Source: Callipepla californica brunnescens
Taxonomy: Eukaryota; Chordata; Aves; Galliformes; Odontophoridae
NCBI GenBank assembly: GCA_023055505.1
Contig: JALIRH010000004.1
Span: 10,907,368 to 10,971,367 of the forward strand
Direction: 5' to 3'
DNA: 64,000 bases
The notes under the pieces were generated by a model. That model worked only from the letters and a program-made list of their open reading frames with translations. It searched no databases and was not told where the DNA came from. The position numbers were made by a program, and so were the translations under genes. Shown here in pieces: positions 26,390 to 40,158 of the stretch. Every line of letters begins with the position of its first letter. The stretch's first letter is position 1.

Positions 26390-28289
26390 GCAGTAGCAAA
26401 GGGGAGAGTGCAGAAGAAAATCAGTAATTCTGTTTGTTCTGTGGTGTTTAATGGTGAAAGAAGTGGTGAGAAGTTGAAGGACAGAAATTTTAGAGCAGTT
26501 TTACTATTCTATCTGGAACAGAAAGAATAATAGTAATTTTGTTTTTCCATATTGCATATGTGAAAGTGCTTGCGTATGCCAATCTGTTTTAAATCTGTCC
26601 TATGTGTGCAAGATTGATGTCTCAGTGCATATGAAGTACTCTGGGGGTATTTTTTATTCCACCCTCAGAAAGTGCAAATGGAAACTATGCTGATTGAAAA
26701 CGAAATTAGCCTTTCTCTCCAAAGTGTTAGCTGTTCTTATTATTGTTATTAACCTCATCGATAGAAACAGTTCAAATGCAGATCGGAATATAAGAAAAAC
26801 ATATTCCTTGCTTTCCTTCAGAATAAGCTGGGAGTTAAGGTTTCTCACAGTTGTACTCTGATTAATTTGAATGCTGCTTTGCTGCCTCAGAAGCCTTTAG
26901 AAGGCCACGTGAATGCCTTTGCACACACGTAAAATGCATAATTTTTGTGAAAACTGAGTTCATATTATTTTGATTGAGGAATTATCGAGTGAGCTTTTGC
27001 TGATTGAAAATCTCCGAAACTGTTGGATCTAAGCAACATGAATTAATTGCAGTGTGTATGAATCTGGGGATCCTGTGAGTTCAGAAAACACATTGGAGAT
27101 TTCTTATGTTTTGTGGCTTTTGATTCAGCTTGTAATAAATGTGAGAAAATATGCATACACAGAAGAAAGGGAATACAGCTGAATGCCATCTGAAAATGTG
27201 TGAAGTGTTTTTGATTTATATTCATCACAAGTATTTAGTCTTAGACAAAGCATAACTGACAGGAGACAAACTGTTGACTTCTACCTTAGGGAGAATACTC
27301 AAAGAATATGGCTTTGAAGAGCCTGGATTTTGTGATGGACGACCTGTGTTTTGTCAGCTTGTATTGTGCGGGCCTGTTGTGAGGCAAACAAATGGCCCTT
27401 AAGTGTTTCTTCATTTTCCTGCTCTGAAAAAGAATTGTCGATTGCAAATGTGAAAGTCCTGTTTAAAGATGTAATATACTGCAGATGAGGACAGGGAGGG
27501 GGGGAAAAAAAAGACAAGTTTTAATGGGAGGAGTGTGTTTCAGACCTGTGTTTCCTCCCAAGGGGAGCTGTATGTGGATGTTTGCACAGCCCTGTTAAGG
27601 AACTCTGGTGTGGCCTTTCAGAGGTCAGTGTGCAGTTGAACCAGATACTGTGTTGCTATGAAACATGGTATATTTGTTTTCTTATTGCTACGAAGAGGCA
27701 AAGTCTAAATTGTCATTACTACATTTTTGCATAGCTAACTATTTATTTGGAAGGTGCTTGCTGTTATGTTCTCTGGCATACTGGTGTGAAGTGACTTAAT
27801 GGTTGCTAAAACCAGGTGTTTTTCTTTCATTCACAACCTTAGAGGTTAATTGTTGAGCTTGGCCTACTGTAGCTGCTGATAAGTGGTTGATTTCAAAGCA
27901 TTTTCAAATTGATGTGTGAAGAAAACTAATTTTCAAGTTACGAAGACTGAAAAACATTGAAGAAGGAATTTGTAATATAATAATGAGTGGTTTTAACGTG
28001 TAGTACGGGAGGATATAAGCAAAATAGTTTATAAAGATATGCAAATAAATGTGTCAGATACGTATTTGCTTGGGCAGAGTTCCTTCTAGATTGATGTAAA
28101 AGATTGTTTTACACTCCAGTGTGGTTGTCACTTTTATCACCGGGTGATTCTCTTCGCTCAGTCATTTTATTAAAAGACAACAGTTTCTGTATGAGTTTTT
28201 AAAAAGTTGGTTGTTTTGTTTAGTTTGTTTTCCTGTAAGGTGTCTAGTGAGAGCAATGCTAACTTACGTGTGCCCTTTCTTTCATCTAG

Positions 28290-28486
28290 GCAAAAGGTTG
28301 TTGAAGGAAGTCTTACTCATCCCTTTGCACTGACGTTGTCTGGGGACACCTTGTATTGGACAGACTGGCAGACGCGTTCCATTCATGCCTGTAACAAACG
28401 GACAGGAGAGAAAAGGAGAGAAATACTATCTGCTCTATATTCACCCATGGACATCCAGGTCTTAAGTCCAGACCGGCAACCCTACT
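28290..28486 (+). CDS. LRP5: LRP5 exon 4: end of first beta-propeller
   Basis: This exon of 197 bases begins after TTTCATCTAG, completing the Arg codon split from exon 3. It reads [19 protein letters not shown], then [19 protein letters not shown], then [20 protein letters not shown], which closes the first six-bladed propeller. The equivalents of human A242 and T253 are unchanged. It ends CCC TAC T|GTATGT; the donor is GT but less ideal than its neighbours. The frame stays open another 78 bases into intron 4, but that extension is lost in the family and is not coding. Exon 5 restores the split Phe codon. Confidence 0.96.
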
Positions 28487-30416
28487 GTATGTTTTACTTT
28501 TCCTTTAAGCCTTTTGTAGAACTGTTACTCATTTGTCAGGAAAGCATTAACTGTAGAAATGAGTAGTGTGAAGTTTTAGTGTTTTGAAAACATTTGAGGG
28601 AGTTAGTTGTGAAACTGTAAGTACTCTATCCATTAGCTTTCTTTGAAAGTTAAATAAGAGCTCACTTGTCATCCCAGTTGGTAGTGAAATTCCAAATCTG
28701 GAGCATTACTTCAGTGATATCTTTTAAAGACTTGCCTTAGAACTTTAAAAATACTGTGATTTTAAAGACGTATGAAAAAAATGCTTATCACTGTATTTTT
28801 TTTTTTATAAGTACAGTTAACAACAAAATATGTAACATTCATTTTGTACTTATAAGGGCAATTTTTGTAGGCCAGGCTCAATGTAGCTTATCTTCAGTAT
28901 GTAACAAACAGATTTGGAGTTTTGTTATGGAAGGTATTCAGCTTCCATAAAAAATGTCTATGCCTCTTTTTTTACCTTCGTTCGTTGATCCTTCAAAGGA
29001 GGAGAGGTGTAGGGAATGGAGAATTTAAAGAGGCAATGTGTATCTTATATGTGTTTGATTTCATGTGGGAATTGTCCTAGCCTTTTTTTAGTAGAATAGT
29101 GAAAATGAGATATACACATTCCCACACTATTGTTTTTAATTCAGTAGCTCTGGGAAATATCATGTCTTCCATAGAGAAAATATTCTTGTTTATTTGGATT
29201 GTCTAGTTCAATTATGCCATCTCTAAAGTCATCTTCCCCAGCAAAGTTTATAGGCTATCAGCAAACAGGCTTGGAATTAAGGAAAAAGAATTTGTAGATC
29301 ACTCTGGTGATAGAACATGTGCAAGTTTTCATTGAGGTTGTCAGGTATGCACAGCACCCTGGTTTATTTCAGACCTCCAGATAAGAATTTGTCTATGCTG
29401 AATTCTTGCCATTGCTTTTAGCTCAGGGAATGTCCCAGCCTTGGGTCACATTATTTCTGGGTCAGTCGCGATGAAAATATGATGAAAATATGATCTGCTG
29501 AAAATAGCTCAAATGCCACTGACTTCATTAAGATCTGGTTCATATGTCTTCCTTTCCATCTTTCTGTGACTATCAGTGGAAGAAACACAAGTCAAATTAA
29601 CTGGAATTTTTGTATTTCTATAATGAAGTAGTTAAGCTTATTCAAACTGATTTTTGAGAGCACTTTCACAGCTTGCAATGTCTTTGCTTTTAAATAAGAC
29701 AGTGTTTTCTCTAATTATCTGTGATTACTGCTCTTGCAGCCATTTTTTGCTCTAGGTAAATGAGATTGGATAAGGGTACAATTGCACTCCCGTCCTTTTC
29801 CTCCCCCCCCCCACTCCCATCATTTTTAAAATTTACTTTTATTTTTTCAAAATTACCAGGGAGCTGAGAGGAAAGAATAGATATTTGTAATCTTTATAGC
29901 ATTTGTGCTTTTTCTAGTGTTGATTAATGTCCACGGGACTTTACATGTTCCCTCTGTGCATTTCCTGATGATTCAGAGATGTGTCTTGCAGCTGAAAAAA
30001 ACCTTATTTCCAACATGCAGAAGTGCTGTAATTCATAGGCTATTCAAGCCCCAGTTTACATTTCCATGCTGCTTAGCCGACCCAGCGTTGGTGAAATAAG
30101 TAGTGTCCAGAGCTCTTAACTGTGTTCAGCTTCAGAAACACTGAAAGAACAGGACAGTGAGAATATGCTGAACTGTCAGCTCTTTCAAAGTTGGCTTTCT
30201 CTACATCTCAGATTAGATGCTCCCAGAAATAAATTGCTGGGGAGGGGTGAGGCATCAAGCACTTTATTTTGTTGTTCCTTTGTTATTTAGCACCAATCCT
30301 GCACCAGTCATTTGGGATCTATGATAGCTTCCTCATAGGAAAAAAGAATAGAGGGTTTTAGATGTTCTAGAAGAAGGAAAATGAATCTCATTGATCATTT
30401 GGTTGGTTTCTTGAAG
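28487..30416 (+). other. LRP5: LRP5 intron 4
   Basis: GT...AG intron of 1930 bases. A run of ten C lies at 29803-29812. Short direct repeats of GATGAAAATAT occur around 29470-29493. Nothing else is recognisable. Confidence 0.93.
29803..29812. repeat. C10 homopolymer
   Basis: Ten C in a pyrimidine-rich stretch of intron 4. Confidence 0.85.
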
Positions 30417-30548
30417 TTCACACTCCATGTGAAGAAAACAATGGTGGTTGCTCCCATCTGTGCCTGCTTTCACCAAGAGACCCATTCTACAGCTGTGCCT
30501 GTCCCACTGGTGTGCAGCTAGAAGATGATGGCAGGACGTGCAAATCAG
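30417..30548 (+). CDS. LRP5: LRP5 exon 5: first EGF-like module
   Basis: This 132-base exon was located by translation, because it is too short and has no start codon. It starts after TGGTTTCTTGAAG (a weak pyrimidine tract) and reads [20 protein letters not shown], then [20 protein letters not shown], then TCKS, ending TCAG|GTAAGAG. Six cysteines in the order C...C...C...C.C...C form one EGF-like module, which in LRP5/6 packs under the preceding propeller and links it to the next. Human has [19 protein letters not shown] at the same place. Exon length matches human exon 5. The codon phases at both ends agree with exons 4 and 6. Confidence 0.95.
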
Positions 30549-31313
30549 GTAAGAGCTTGGCTTTTTAACAGTAGTGCTCTTGACTTGGTTTGGGCTTACT
30601 GCTTAAAAGTTGAGTCTTGATGAAGTGAACTGAATGGAACTGTCTGACATACTGGAATTTCGGTGTTCTCCTGAAATTGCAGACACTTTGTCCTAATTGC
30701 TGAAACTTTGCACTCAAATTTCCTACCCAGTTACCAAAATTTTGCTGAGTTACAGAAATTGTGTGCCTTTTAACTGCATTTTGTGTTGCCAGTTTCTGTA
30801 GAAATGGAATAGCATGTGGAGGCCATTGCTGAAGCAATTTATTAGAAGAAAGTTACTGTAGGACCTCTTTCCATTTGATCAGAGGCCCACAGGCAGAGGT
30901 TTGCTTCCTGTTGCCTTCTGGTTGCATATCAAAAAGCAGTGTGCTTAAGACCTGCCAAAAGCAGTTGAGACTCAGTCTGTGTGCCCACATACTGTTTCGG
31001 AGATAAACTCATATATGTGTTTTCCCTGCTTCCGTTAGTTTCATAATGAAATAATCTGAACAGAAGAATGAAAAAAATTAAATTTTAAACTGAAAATATC
31101 ACTTTTCTGGTGCTGAAGATGACTAATCTTTCTGTTCCCATTGGGCTGTTCTCTGTGAAGAGATATGAGGCACTGTATTTTTGGACATTATATTAATTTT
31201 CAAAAAATCAGCCTAGGCTTTGTACAAAGCAGCTTATAAAAACTGAATAAGATAATAGAACAAGTAGCTTTTCAGGTGCCAGTTCCCTATCACTGAAACA
31301 TAGATGAGGAATC

Positions 31314-31315
<2 letters not shown>

Positions 31316-31349
<34 letters not shown>

Positions 31350-31370
31350 TACTACTACTACTACTACTAC
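31316..31370. repeat. Compound (TTA)11(CTA)7 microsatellite
   Basis: Eleven TTA units pass directly into seven CTA units with no interruption. The two blocks differ by one base per unit, so the second probably arose by a T-to-C change that then spread. Confidence 0.95.
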
Positions 31371-33394
31371 CAGAAAAAAGGCCATTCAAAGAATGATAGC
31401 TATAGCGCATGCTTTAAACAATGTGCATAACTAGGTGCATATTCACATCAATAAATTGAGTCAAGTGGTATACTTGGAGAGCTTGGCTCTGTTATTGTTC
31501 AGGAAGCTTCTTTTAAAAAGATTAATCATAGCAGAACACGGGTTTAACGCTAATGTAGCCATAGGGATGCTATGAGACAGGGTTCTGCTGACAGACTGAA
31601 GGACCTTCCGTTGCTTGTCTCTGCTGCATTTTCACGAGGCGAGTCAAAGTGTGTAGTTATTTTCTGATGTGGGTTGATTCCTCTAAGTACTAAAGCAAGC
31701 ATAATGGTGTCCTTTCATTTGTGAACTTGAAGCAGAATTTGAACGCTGAATCTCCAGGGCTTAAGGGCCAGCTTTATTAGCTCATCCTGCTGCAATTGAA
31801 AGGCTTATAAGGTAGTTCTTGCAGCTGCTTGAAAGACCTTTCTCTTTCCTTCTTCCAGCTTTGGAAAGTTTCCCTTTCACAGCCTTTAAAAAACATTGCT
31901 GAATACGCAGGACAACCTTTTTAGACGTTCATATTGACCTTATGTTTCTGGCAGTGGGAATGAAGGTCAGCCCGCTTTTGGCATTTTGGCGGATAGCGCA
32001 AGCAGGAGTGACTGCTTATACTGTGCTTTCACCTTTCCATTGTCAAGCCAGACAATCTGTCAAGGGTGTTCTGTCAAAGGAGGGCAAAAAAGTGGGATGG
32101 GAACAGGAAATCTGGTTTTGCATAAGAATGTGGCCTTTTGGTTCAGTTTTATGGATTATTTCTTTCCCAAGCTCCACATCTTTTGTTGTCCTGTCTGCCT
32201 TATGCCAGCATCCATGTGCTTCTCTTTCCACTCTTATTAATTAAAATTAACTCCTTGGTTGCAAGGAACTGACTTTTTGTTCTCTGCACGAGTCCTTTGT
32301 AGTAAAGTTGTGTCAGGAACTACAGATGCAACAGTGTTGACCACCTCTCCATTTTGCTGCCTGTTAGCTAAAGTGCTAAGTCACTTAGGCATATCGGCTT
32401 CCTTGATGTTAGACTTTGAAGTGAATTGCAAAATTAGTACCATGAATTCCTCTGTAGGAGGAAAAAACATTTAGTTCTCAAAACCTCTGTCCATGTTGGG
32501 ATTTTACTGGTACAATTACAGCTATACACTATTACTGTATAGTTCTGTCAGAAAGTATTCTTGTGCAGATAAGCCTTGTGATTGGGACTCTTAAGCAATT
32601 TCAGCTCTCTTGGATAGTGAAGACTGCACATGCAGAACATTCAGAAACGAGAATTGTAGCTTGTTGCAGAGTAACAGTGTTGAATGGTAATTTGCCTAGG
32701 TAATTAAGAAGACATGAATTCAAGAACTGGCTGTGCTACTGTATTGTTTGCTGTTGATTGTGTCTTTATGCACTGGAACTTCAGAAGTGTGGATCTTTAG
32801 CCTTTTTCTGAACATATAAATATTGATTTGCTGGAGCAATAACTCCTGTACCTACGTTAAGTGAATAATTAATTATTCTTTAATTTTGGCTTTCTGTATG
32901 GGTTCATACTTTTCTCTCTGGTGCTAAGGAGTTACTCAATGTAAAGGGAAAAAAAAAAAGCTATACAGTAGATATATTTCATCTTATTAGTGAAGTATAT
33001 GGATTAAACATATGGATAGATGACAGCTAGCATCATGCACAAGATCCTCTCTGGGAATGTGTTCTTGTTTTGTGCAGGTATCAGATGTATTGTGCTGCTT
33101 CCCTTCACGCTTGATGTTGCTCCGCCTGAAGTTTTTATCAGTTGAATTCTCTTATTTGTCCACACCCATAGCTGGATTTGCTAGCAAAAGATGTGTGCAA
33201 CATTTGATAAATATTAGCAAGTTTTTTTTGTCTGTGTAGCGGCAGGCTTGTTGATTGAGGTATTTGATTGCTGAAGGTGTAGACAAGGTGAGTGCTTTTC
33301 TTGCAGTTGTAGAGTTGGGTAGGAAGGTTGCAATTCCATTCTGTTCATTACGTCAGCAGAATTGTTCCATTGGCAGTCCTGTGAACACTCAGTA

Positions 33395-33908
33395 AAAATT
33401 CCCACTCAGCTCTGCACTGTGCAGCCTCACCTCAAGCACTGTTTTGGGTGCTGCAATATCACAAGGCCATAAAAAACTATTAGAGAGCACCCAGAGGAGG
33501 GCTATGAAGATGGTGAAAGGTCTGTAAGGCAGGGTGTGTGAGGAGCAGGTGATTTGTGCCCAGGTGTGCTCAGCGCAGAGCAGAGGAGCTGAGGGGAGGC
33601 CTCATGGCGGCCGCATCCTCACAGGAGGTGGAGGGCAGCACTGAACTCTGCTCTGCGTGGCAGCGACAGGGCCCGATGGAGCTGTGTGGGTCAGGTTGAG
33701 TGTTAAGGAAAAGTTCTTCTTCACAGGCAGTGAGCTGGGGACAGGCTGCCCAGGGCTGTGGGCACAGCCTCAAGCTGCTGGAGTTCAAGAGTGTTTGGAC
33801 AATGCTCATATGGTTTAATTTTTCAGGTGATCCTGTGTGGAGTCAGGAGTTGGACTGTGATCCTTTGTGTCCCTTTCAACTTGGGATATCCTATGATTCT
33901 GTGATTTT
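33395..33908 (+). mobile_element. CR1 LINE fragment
   Basis: Sense-oriented CR1 from the end of the reverse transcriptase frame through the 3' end. Visible landmarks are TATTAGAGAGCACCCAGAGG, AGGGCTATGAAGATGGTGAA, GAGGGGAGGCCTCATGGCGG, CTGCCCAGGGCTGTGGGCAC, GAGTTCAAGAGTGTTTGGAC and the end CCTATGATTCTGTGATT. The copy is about 510 bases and relatively GC-rich against its surroundings. Open frames on either strand here are not genes. Confidence 0.92.
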
Positions 33909-35334
33909 TCAAGTGTGCTTTCAAGCCAAAATCTTTGAAATTACTTATGAAGTTGTATTGGACCACCCTTTGCTGGAAGGGAGGACAAAGAGTTCTGTTT
34001 ATACTATGGCCTGAGGTACTAAAAACAAAGAGATCGTAATCAGTGTAACTCCCAGGAAGCTGAGAATCTTGCAACTTCTGTGCAACTCTGAGGAAGTTCT
34101 GTAACCTGAGTTATAAAGGCAGCTCATGAAACGGCATTAATATCAGTTGCCTGACAGGCATTGGGTGAACCAAAAAGCAACACATTCCTTTTCAGATCTT
34201 TGAGTGAAAAGACTCAGTCTTGCCCATTTTATAATATAAGGAAGTTACTGTTTGTAATGCCTGTTGGAGCCCAACAGCTCTAGTCTGAAGTAAGCGCCTG
34301 TGGAGAGTGTTCTAGTCAGTAATAATTCTAATTACCATGTAATTTCCAGGAATAACTGAACTCTGAAATGTCATACTTCAAAACAGAACTTCAGTTCTTA
34401 GATCAAGTGGCTTTCTTGGTTTGTGTGTTTGTTTGAAAGTCTTCTGAAATCCTGCTTGAGTAATCCCATAAATCCTTGAGAATGGAACAAGCATTTGGTT
34501 GCAGCCATTTAAAAGGGATGTGTAATTCTGCAATACAGTGCAGTCTCCAGGTGATCTTCTTCGAGCAACTCTATCTTGTGTATGCTTATCATGCTAGCAG
34601 TCTTTTCTCTTGCCTTTCTTTCCTTGGTGCACAGTGGACAAGATTGATTTATCTGTTTCTGATTATAGCTCTGGTGCACTTTTTGGTATAATTTTACCAC
34701 TTGATGTGAACGGAACCTGGATTTTTCCATCCTGTTCTACTTCCACGGAGAGAGTTTTGCTTTATTCTGTGGGGCAGAGGTGCAGTCTCAGACTTGAACT
34801 GCTTTTTCCTTGTCTTTGCCTTGGCCTTGTAGTTCAGTTTAATCATAGTCAAATCCAGAGGATTATGGTATATCTTGTCAGCTAATTGGGATTAAACTCC
34901 ACTTTCGGTCTCTTTTACAAGATAGGTATGCATTCTTTCAAGAATGAACTCATTTCTGCAAATAGTATTCAGCAGTCTGTTCCCTACATGTTTCTGGAAA
35001 ATACGCGATCTTTCTTCTGTATTTAGAGCCAAAGTTGCCAGCCCTCTAAAAAAGATGTTCAGTGCCTCATTTTTTTTTCTTACATGTGGGTTTGTTTCCC
35101 TGTAAACGGTCACCCCAACTTCTTAAATTCCCTGTCTGTGTTCCATTCCCAAAGGATATTGCTATCATTGCACATCGTTCTCTGCTGTCATGGTACCAAG
35201 CAAGTCAACTTGTGTGTCAGAATTTTAAAACGTATTCATCTGTGTCTGATGGCCCAAAGCATTTTGAGGGAAAACAAACATTAAAAGTTCAGGAGGGTGA
35301 TAATTTGAAACTATGTCTGTTGAGTTTAAAGTAG

Positions 35335-35358
35335 AATAAACTAGGACTTCAGTAGTAT

Positions 35359-35390
<32 letters not shown>
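35335..35390 (+). other. AATAAA followed by A28 tract
   Basis: AATAAA at 35335-35340 is followed 22 bases later by 28 A residues (35363-35390). This is the layout of a polyadenylated mRNA end copied into DNA. It could instead be chance next to a simple A run. No parent transcript or clear target duplication is recognised. Confidence 0.35.
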
Positions 35391-35393
<3 letters not shown>

Positions 35394-35678
35394 TGTATTT
35401 TAAGTTCAGTAGAGATTCTTAGAGCTGTAGGAACTCAAAATAATTCCAGGATCCATGCAGTTTCTGGAATCTGCATGCCCCAAGGTTCTAAGACCTATTT
35501 TTCAGTTTTATATTTGCATCTCCATAATGCTTGTTGCAATGTATTGATAAAACATTTCAGATTTTTTACTCTACACATTACATAAATATAGCACTTTCAC
35601 CTGAACATCATTCATTTTCCCTGCATATGGGAAGTAGTGAATGGATTCTTTATTTTGCTTTATTTTTGTGTATAGTAA

Positions 35679-35698
35679 TTTATTTATTTATTTATTTA
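35679..35698. repeat. (TTTA)n microsatellite
   Basis: About five TTTA units in intron 5. Confidence 0.85.
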
Positions 35699-38600
35699 CC
35701 TATTTAATTGTCTTTATCTCAACCCAACGGTTTTCTCACTTTTGCCCTTCCAATTGATTCTCTTCCCCATCCCACTGGGGGGCAGCGAGTGAATGGCTGG
35801 GTGATGCTGAGCTGCCTACCAAGGCTAACCCACAATGGTTGTGCAAACTGAAGTTTGGAGAGGAAGATATTTGTTTCTCTTAGAAAAATTGTCTATTTCC
35901 TGTGCAAGTTATGACCAATGGCTGATGTGTGCTTTCTAATTAGCTAGCTGCTTTTGCAGGTATCTTGTACCTGGCATATCAAAATGTAAGTGGTTATCTG
36001 GGACATTTGGCACGTTGACCTCAACACCCCAGAGAAGCATTTTTGCAGTACAAAGCAATTGTTATTTGCTTTAAAGTCAGAAAGCTTTGGCTTTTGAGTC
36101 AGTCCCTCATAGGAGCTGTAGGATTTCTTCTGCCTTTACAGAACATTTGTAGTTTTTCAAATAACTATGAAATTCTGGTTTCTCAAAATAAAACTCTGTT
36201 CTCGTAATTGGGGGAAAAAGGCAGTAGCTTTAAGTGTTTGAATAATCAGCTCCCTTTCTTTTAATCCTTGATTCTGTTGTTGAGGCAGTTCATCAGAGTT
36301 GGGTAATATTCCCAACGGCATTATTTCTCTTTGCCTTTCTTCACAATGCAAGACAGAAGGAAGGAGCAATCATGTACTAATCTCTCTGTGCTGGAAAACA
36401 AACAGTAAAAAAATTGTATTTCCAACAAAACATATTGTGGAGAAAAATATTGAAAGAATCCCTCCATGAATGTCTCTTTCCCCTGTGTGTTTTCTGATTG
36501 AAATGCAATAATGGGGAAACAAAACAAAACAAAAAAGATGCTTTTGTTGTACCATGCTTTGACTTCATGGATGTCTTCTGTCCTGTGCCTGGTGTCTGAT
36601 CACCATAAGGAGATGTCATTCATAAGCTTGGTGGGACTTATTATTGTTCTCCATCTTGCTGCTGTGCTCCCAATGGTGTTTCCCTTGGCTGTCAAGGAGC
36701 AGCTGAGCCCATGTGTTGCTTTTCTAAGACTTACCTGGGGCCTTCTTGAAGATGGCCTCTCTGAATTAGGGATTTGTGTGACTGGCATCTCCCTAAACGC
36801 CTGCTACCATTTTAGTTCTGTAATTTTGTGTTGTTTCCAACCCTCCAACAGTTGATCTTGTGGAAGGATCGGTGGGTGTTTTCTGCCAGATGAAAGCAAA
36901 AGTTTGGATAGTAGATCGCGTACACAGGGAATATACAGTGGAGTTCCTGCAAGGTGGAGATTTATACAAATCTTAGGCTATGAAAATGAGATGCAGTAGG
37001 TTGAACGAGGAAATAACACTTCGTTCCCTGCATCCAGACCCGTTTTGACTATGGTACACTTCTTACTCCAAACACATCCCACTGATCCTTTAGCACTCCA
37101 ACAATGAGCTATAATTGTATTTACTTAGTTGGAAATAATACGTGTGGAACGTGTAGTCACTGAGATGCCCTTGCAGTTAAAGAGAAAGAACTGTAAAAAC
37201 TCTCCAGCAATGAAAAACGGATTAGGAAATCTGGAGGCTACTCTGCAAATAGGAAGCCAATGAATAAGCCGTCCTTTTGGGTATGAACTCCAAAATGTTT
37301 CCTAGGATTCTTGTACATTCTATTTTTATTTTTTTCTGTTGCTTCTGCATGCATAGCAATCAGAATAGTGGAAAGTTTGTTCATTTCTGTGCTGGTTTTG
37401 AACCTTGGCTGTGTAAGTTAAGTAAAGCAATAGACTTATCCTCCTTCTAGTTCTACTCCATTTCATAAAAAAATTTCATTGTTTTTTTTTCTTTTCTTCG
37501 TTTGTGGTGTTGTTTGTCTTGAATATGTTTTCCCCTTGCTTTTGTCTGTATGTTATGGTTATGATTTCATTTGATCTGCATGAAAAGATTACATTATTTT
37601 CTATTCATAGCATCCTTTATCCTCCTAAATGGGGAGCACTTTGTGTAGTGCAGAAATGAAATAGCCTCTTATGGAAACGGCCTTGTTTAAAATTTTGCTG
37701 GATATCAGCCATTAGAAACATGCTATAAGGAGCAAACCTAGAGGGAGTGGAAAGTCTGCCTTATCTTCTTCTGCTTTCAGCAAGCTTACAGGAGCAATGA
37801 ATGAAACTCTTTCCAAACTGGTGTGTGTTGCAGATTGATGATTGCTTTGAAAAAGCAAAACACGTTCCAGTTAGAGATGGTAGCTAACTCATTTTGTGCA
37901 TGTTGAGTCTTCCAATCAGCTCAGTTTTTATGCTTCAGAAGAACCACACCCTTTGTCTGCACTGAGGTTTACGTGTAAACTCTGTTATCTTGCATTTTCC
38001 ATGCGCTAAGTACCTGCCCATGGAAAGTTACCAAGTCTCAGTGCTTGCTTGTTAAGCTTCTGCAGCTTGACTGCCTCTTCAAGCATATTGTGAGCGGGCA
38101 CCGTTTTACTGCATCAAAGTAGCAACAGAAAGGTTGAGATCTGCAAACCCAAACTTAGAATTGTTTGTAGCTTTTTCCATGATGTGTACCCTTTGACAGA
38201 TGATGGTGGCTGTATTTTCTGTGGCTCCGTCATACTTGAAACTAATTATTAACACTTAAGCTTCAAAGCACCATACAGCTATCAACCTTGGGGGAGCTTG
38301 TGAGGCGTGATGGTGTGGAGGAAAACAGTGCAGAGAAACCAACGTACGTAAGGTTTCTTGGTGAGTTTGAAACTTCTGCAATTAGAATGCAACCAGAGTG
38401 GGATTGCAGTAAAACTGTTGTGTTTTTCTTCCGTGCAGTATTTAAAAAATATATTAATTATGTATCTTGTTGGGTTTAATGGGTTTTTGATTGTTGGTGT
38501 TTGAAGATGTCAGCACCAGAACTTTGTGTAACAAAATCTAGTAAAGTGGCTGAACTGCTTTAAAAGATAGTGAATTCATAGCCTGAGTCTGTAGGGTTGT

Positions 38601-40158
38601 GTATCTCCTAAAAACAAACAAACAAAAACCAATAGGTGCTTTAAAACTGTGCATCGCAAGGAAATACCAGACTCCAACAATTGCACTGTATTTCTAGAAG
38701 TGAGAATTTGTGGCAGACATTTTCTTGGTCCACCCCTTTTCCTATGTCTTGCAATACACTGTTATTAAGAATTCTATGCAAAGAGGTGTTCATTTTTTGC
38801 TAATTAAAAATACGAGCTGGGACTGTGAGATCAGTAAGTTAACATTCAGATTTACCACTCAACATTTCCAACTTCCTGCCTGTGCTCTCTGTTCAAAGCA
38901 TAAAGCATACAGACAACCTGACCTCAGGGCAGGAGTTAAGACTTGATTGTTGAACTGCTTTGAGGTCTTTGGATGAAGTCTCTGTATAAGGGCAAATTCT
39001 TTTCCTTGGTACAGCAAGAGCTAAGCGGTTGTGGTGATCTTTAATTCAGGTTACTGCCAGTGCAGTTTTAACTGGAAAAATCTTCCTAAGAGTTAGCAGC
39101 TTCTCTCTTAGCAGTAGCTTTACAAAGCTTGTGCGCCCAAACGGAATACTAGGTATTAGTCTTGAGATGCTTTGTAGATCCTGAACTATAGAACAGCGTT
39201 AACTTTGTCTTCTGTTTAACAGCAGCATTCTTTGGAAGAAGCATTGCTCATGTCTTAGCTGTTTTGTGCTGATGATATCACCTGTGGAGTTTAATATTCT
39301 GTTTGAGGTACTTGTTTGTTTGTGAACATCATAACCCTGCCTGAAATTGTCACTCTTTTCTGATCTGGGCAAAGTAACTATTAGGAATCTGCTACGGAAA
39401 TAATAGAAGGAACACTGGACAACAGCTTTTCAGTACAACATGCAGGGAGATATGATGTAATTTAAGAGTTACGTGAGTGCTCTGGTATTTCCTTTCTTTG
39501 TCATAAGTGTTAGTTTTCCTTGTGCCTACTTACCTTTCAATTCAAGCTCTGTCTGAATGTGGGCACTCAAAACATTCTCTGAAATAAACCTTTCCTGTTT
39601 CTGTTTTGCTGGTTGCATACTTTGACTGCATGCAACTCTCAGTTTTAAACTGATAAACCTGATACGTGTTGCACGCTTCCCCTGGTAGTGTCAAGCAGGA
39701 GAGTACATTCCCTGTTTCTCCCTACTCAGAGCTGGCACCTCTGCAGTATGAAGCAGTGGTCTGTATTTGTGGGTATTCCCAAAGTTTGTTCAATCTCCTT
39801 AAATGTTTTTATGTTCTGCAGAAGTTAAATAGAGAGAGTGGGGCTTGATACCAGCTTTCAACCTCTCATAATTTCATTACATCATGGTGTGAAGACTGGC
39901 TGATGCCAAACATTATGCAAGATGTTGTAATTGTTTTAAATATTGTCGAGATTGTTAAACAGCATGGCAGCATTTCTTATTTTCATGCACTCCATACAGA
40001 ATGATGAAGTTTTCTCCCACCCCCTTATTTCAAACAGCTTGTAAAAGAGTTGCCTGCAGTCAAAGTACTTTCTAATGGACCGCTTTCAAAAAGAGCTGAC
40101 TGCTTTGTTCCACAAAGAAGAACGAAAAGCTTTACCATTATTGCACTTTATCTGATTT

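Noticed and set aside
28487..28566. Open frame running from exon 4 into intron 4
   Set aside because: Exon 4 ends at a GT donor with the same length and phase as human, and exon 5 restores the reading frame; the extension is intron read-through.
33570..34014. Frames on both strands around the GC-rich stretch in intron 5
   Set aside because: The stretch is a CR1 fragment and its untranslated tail.
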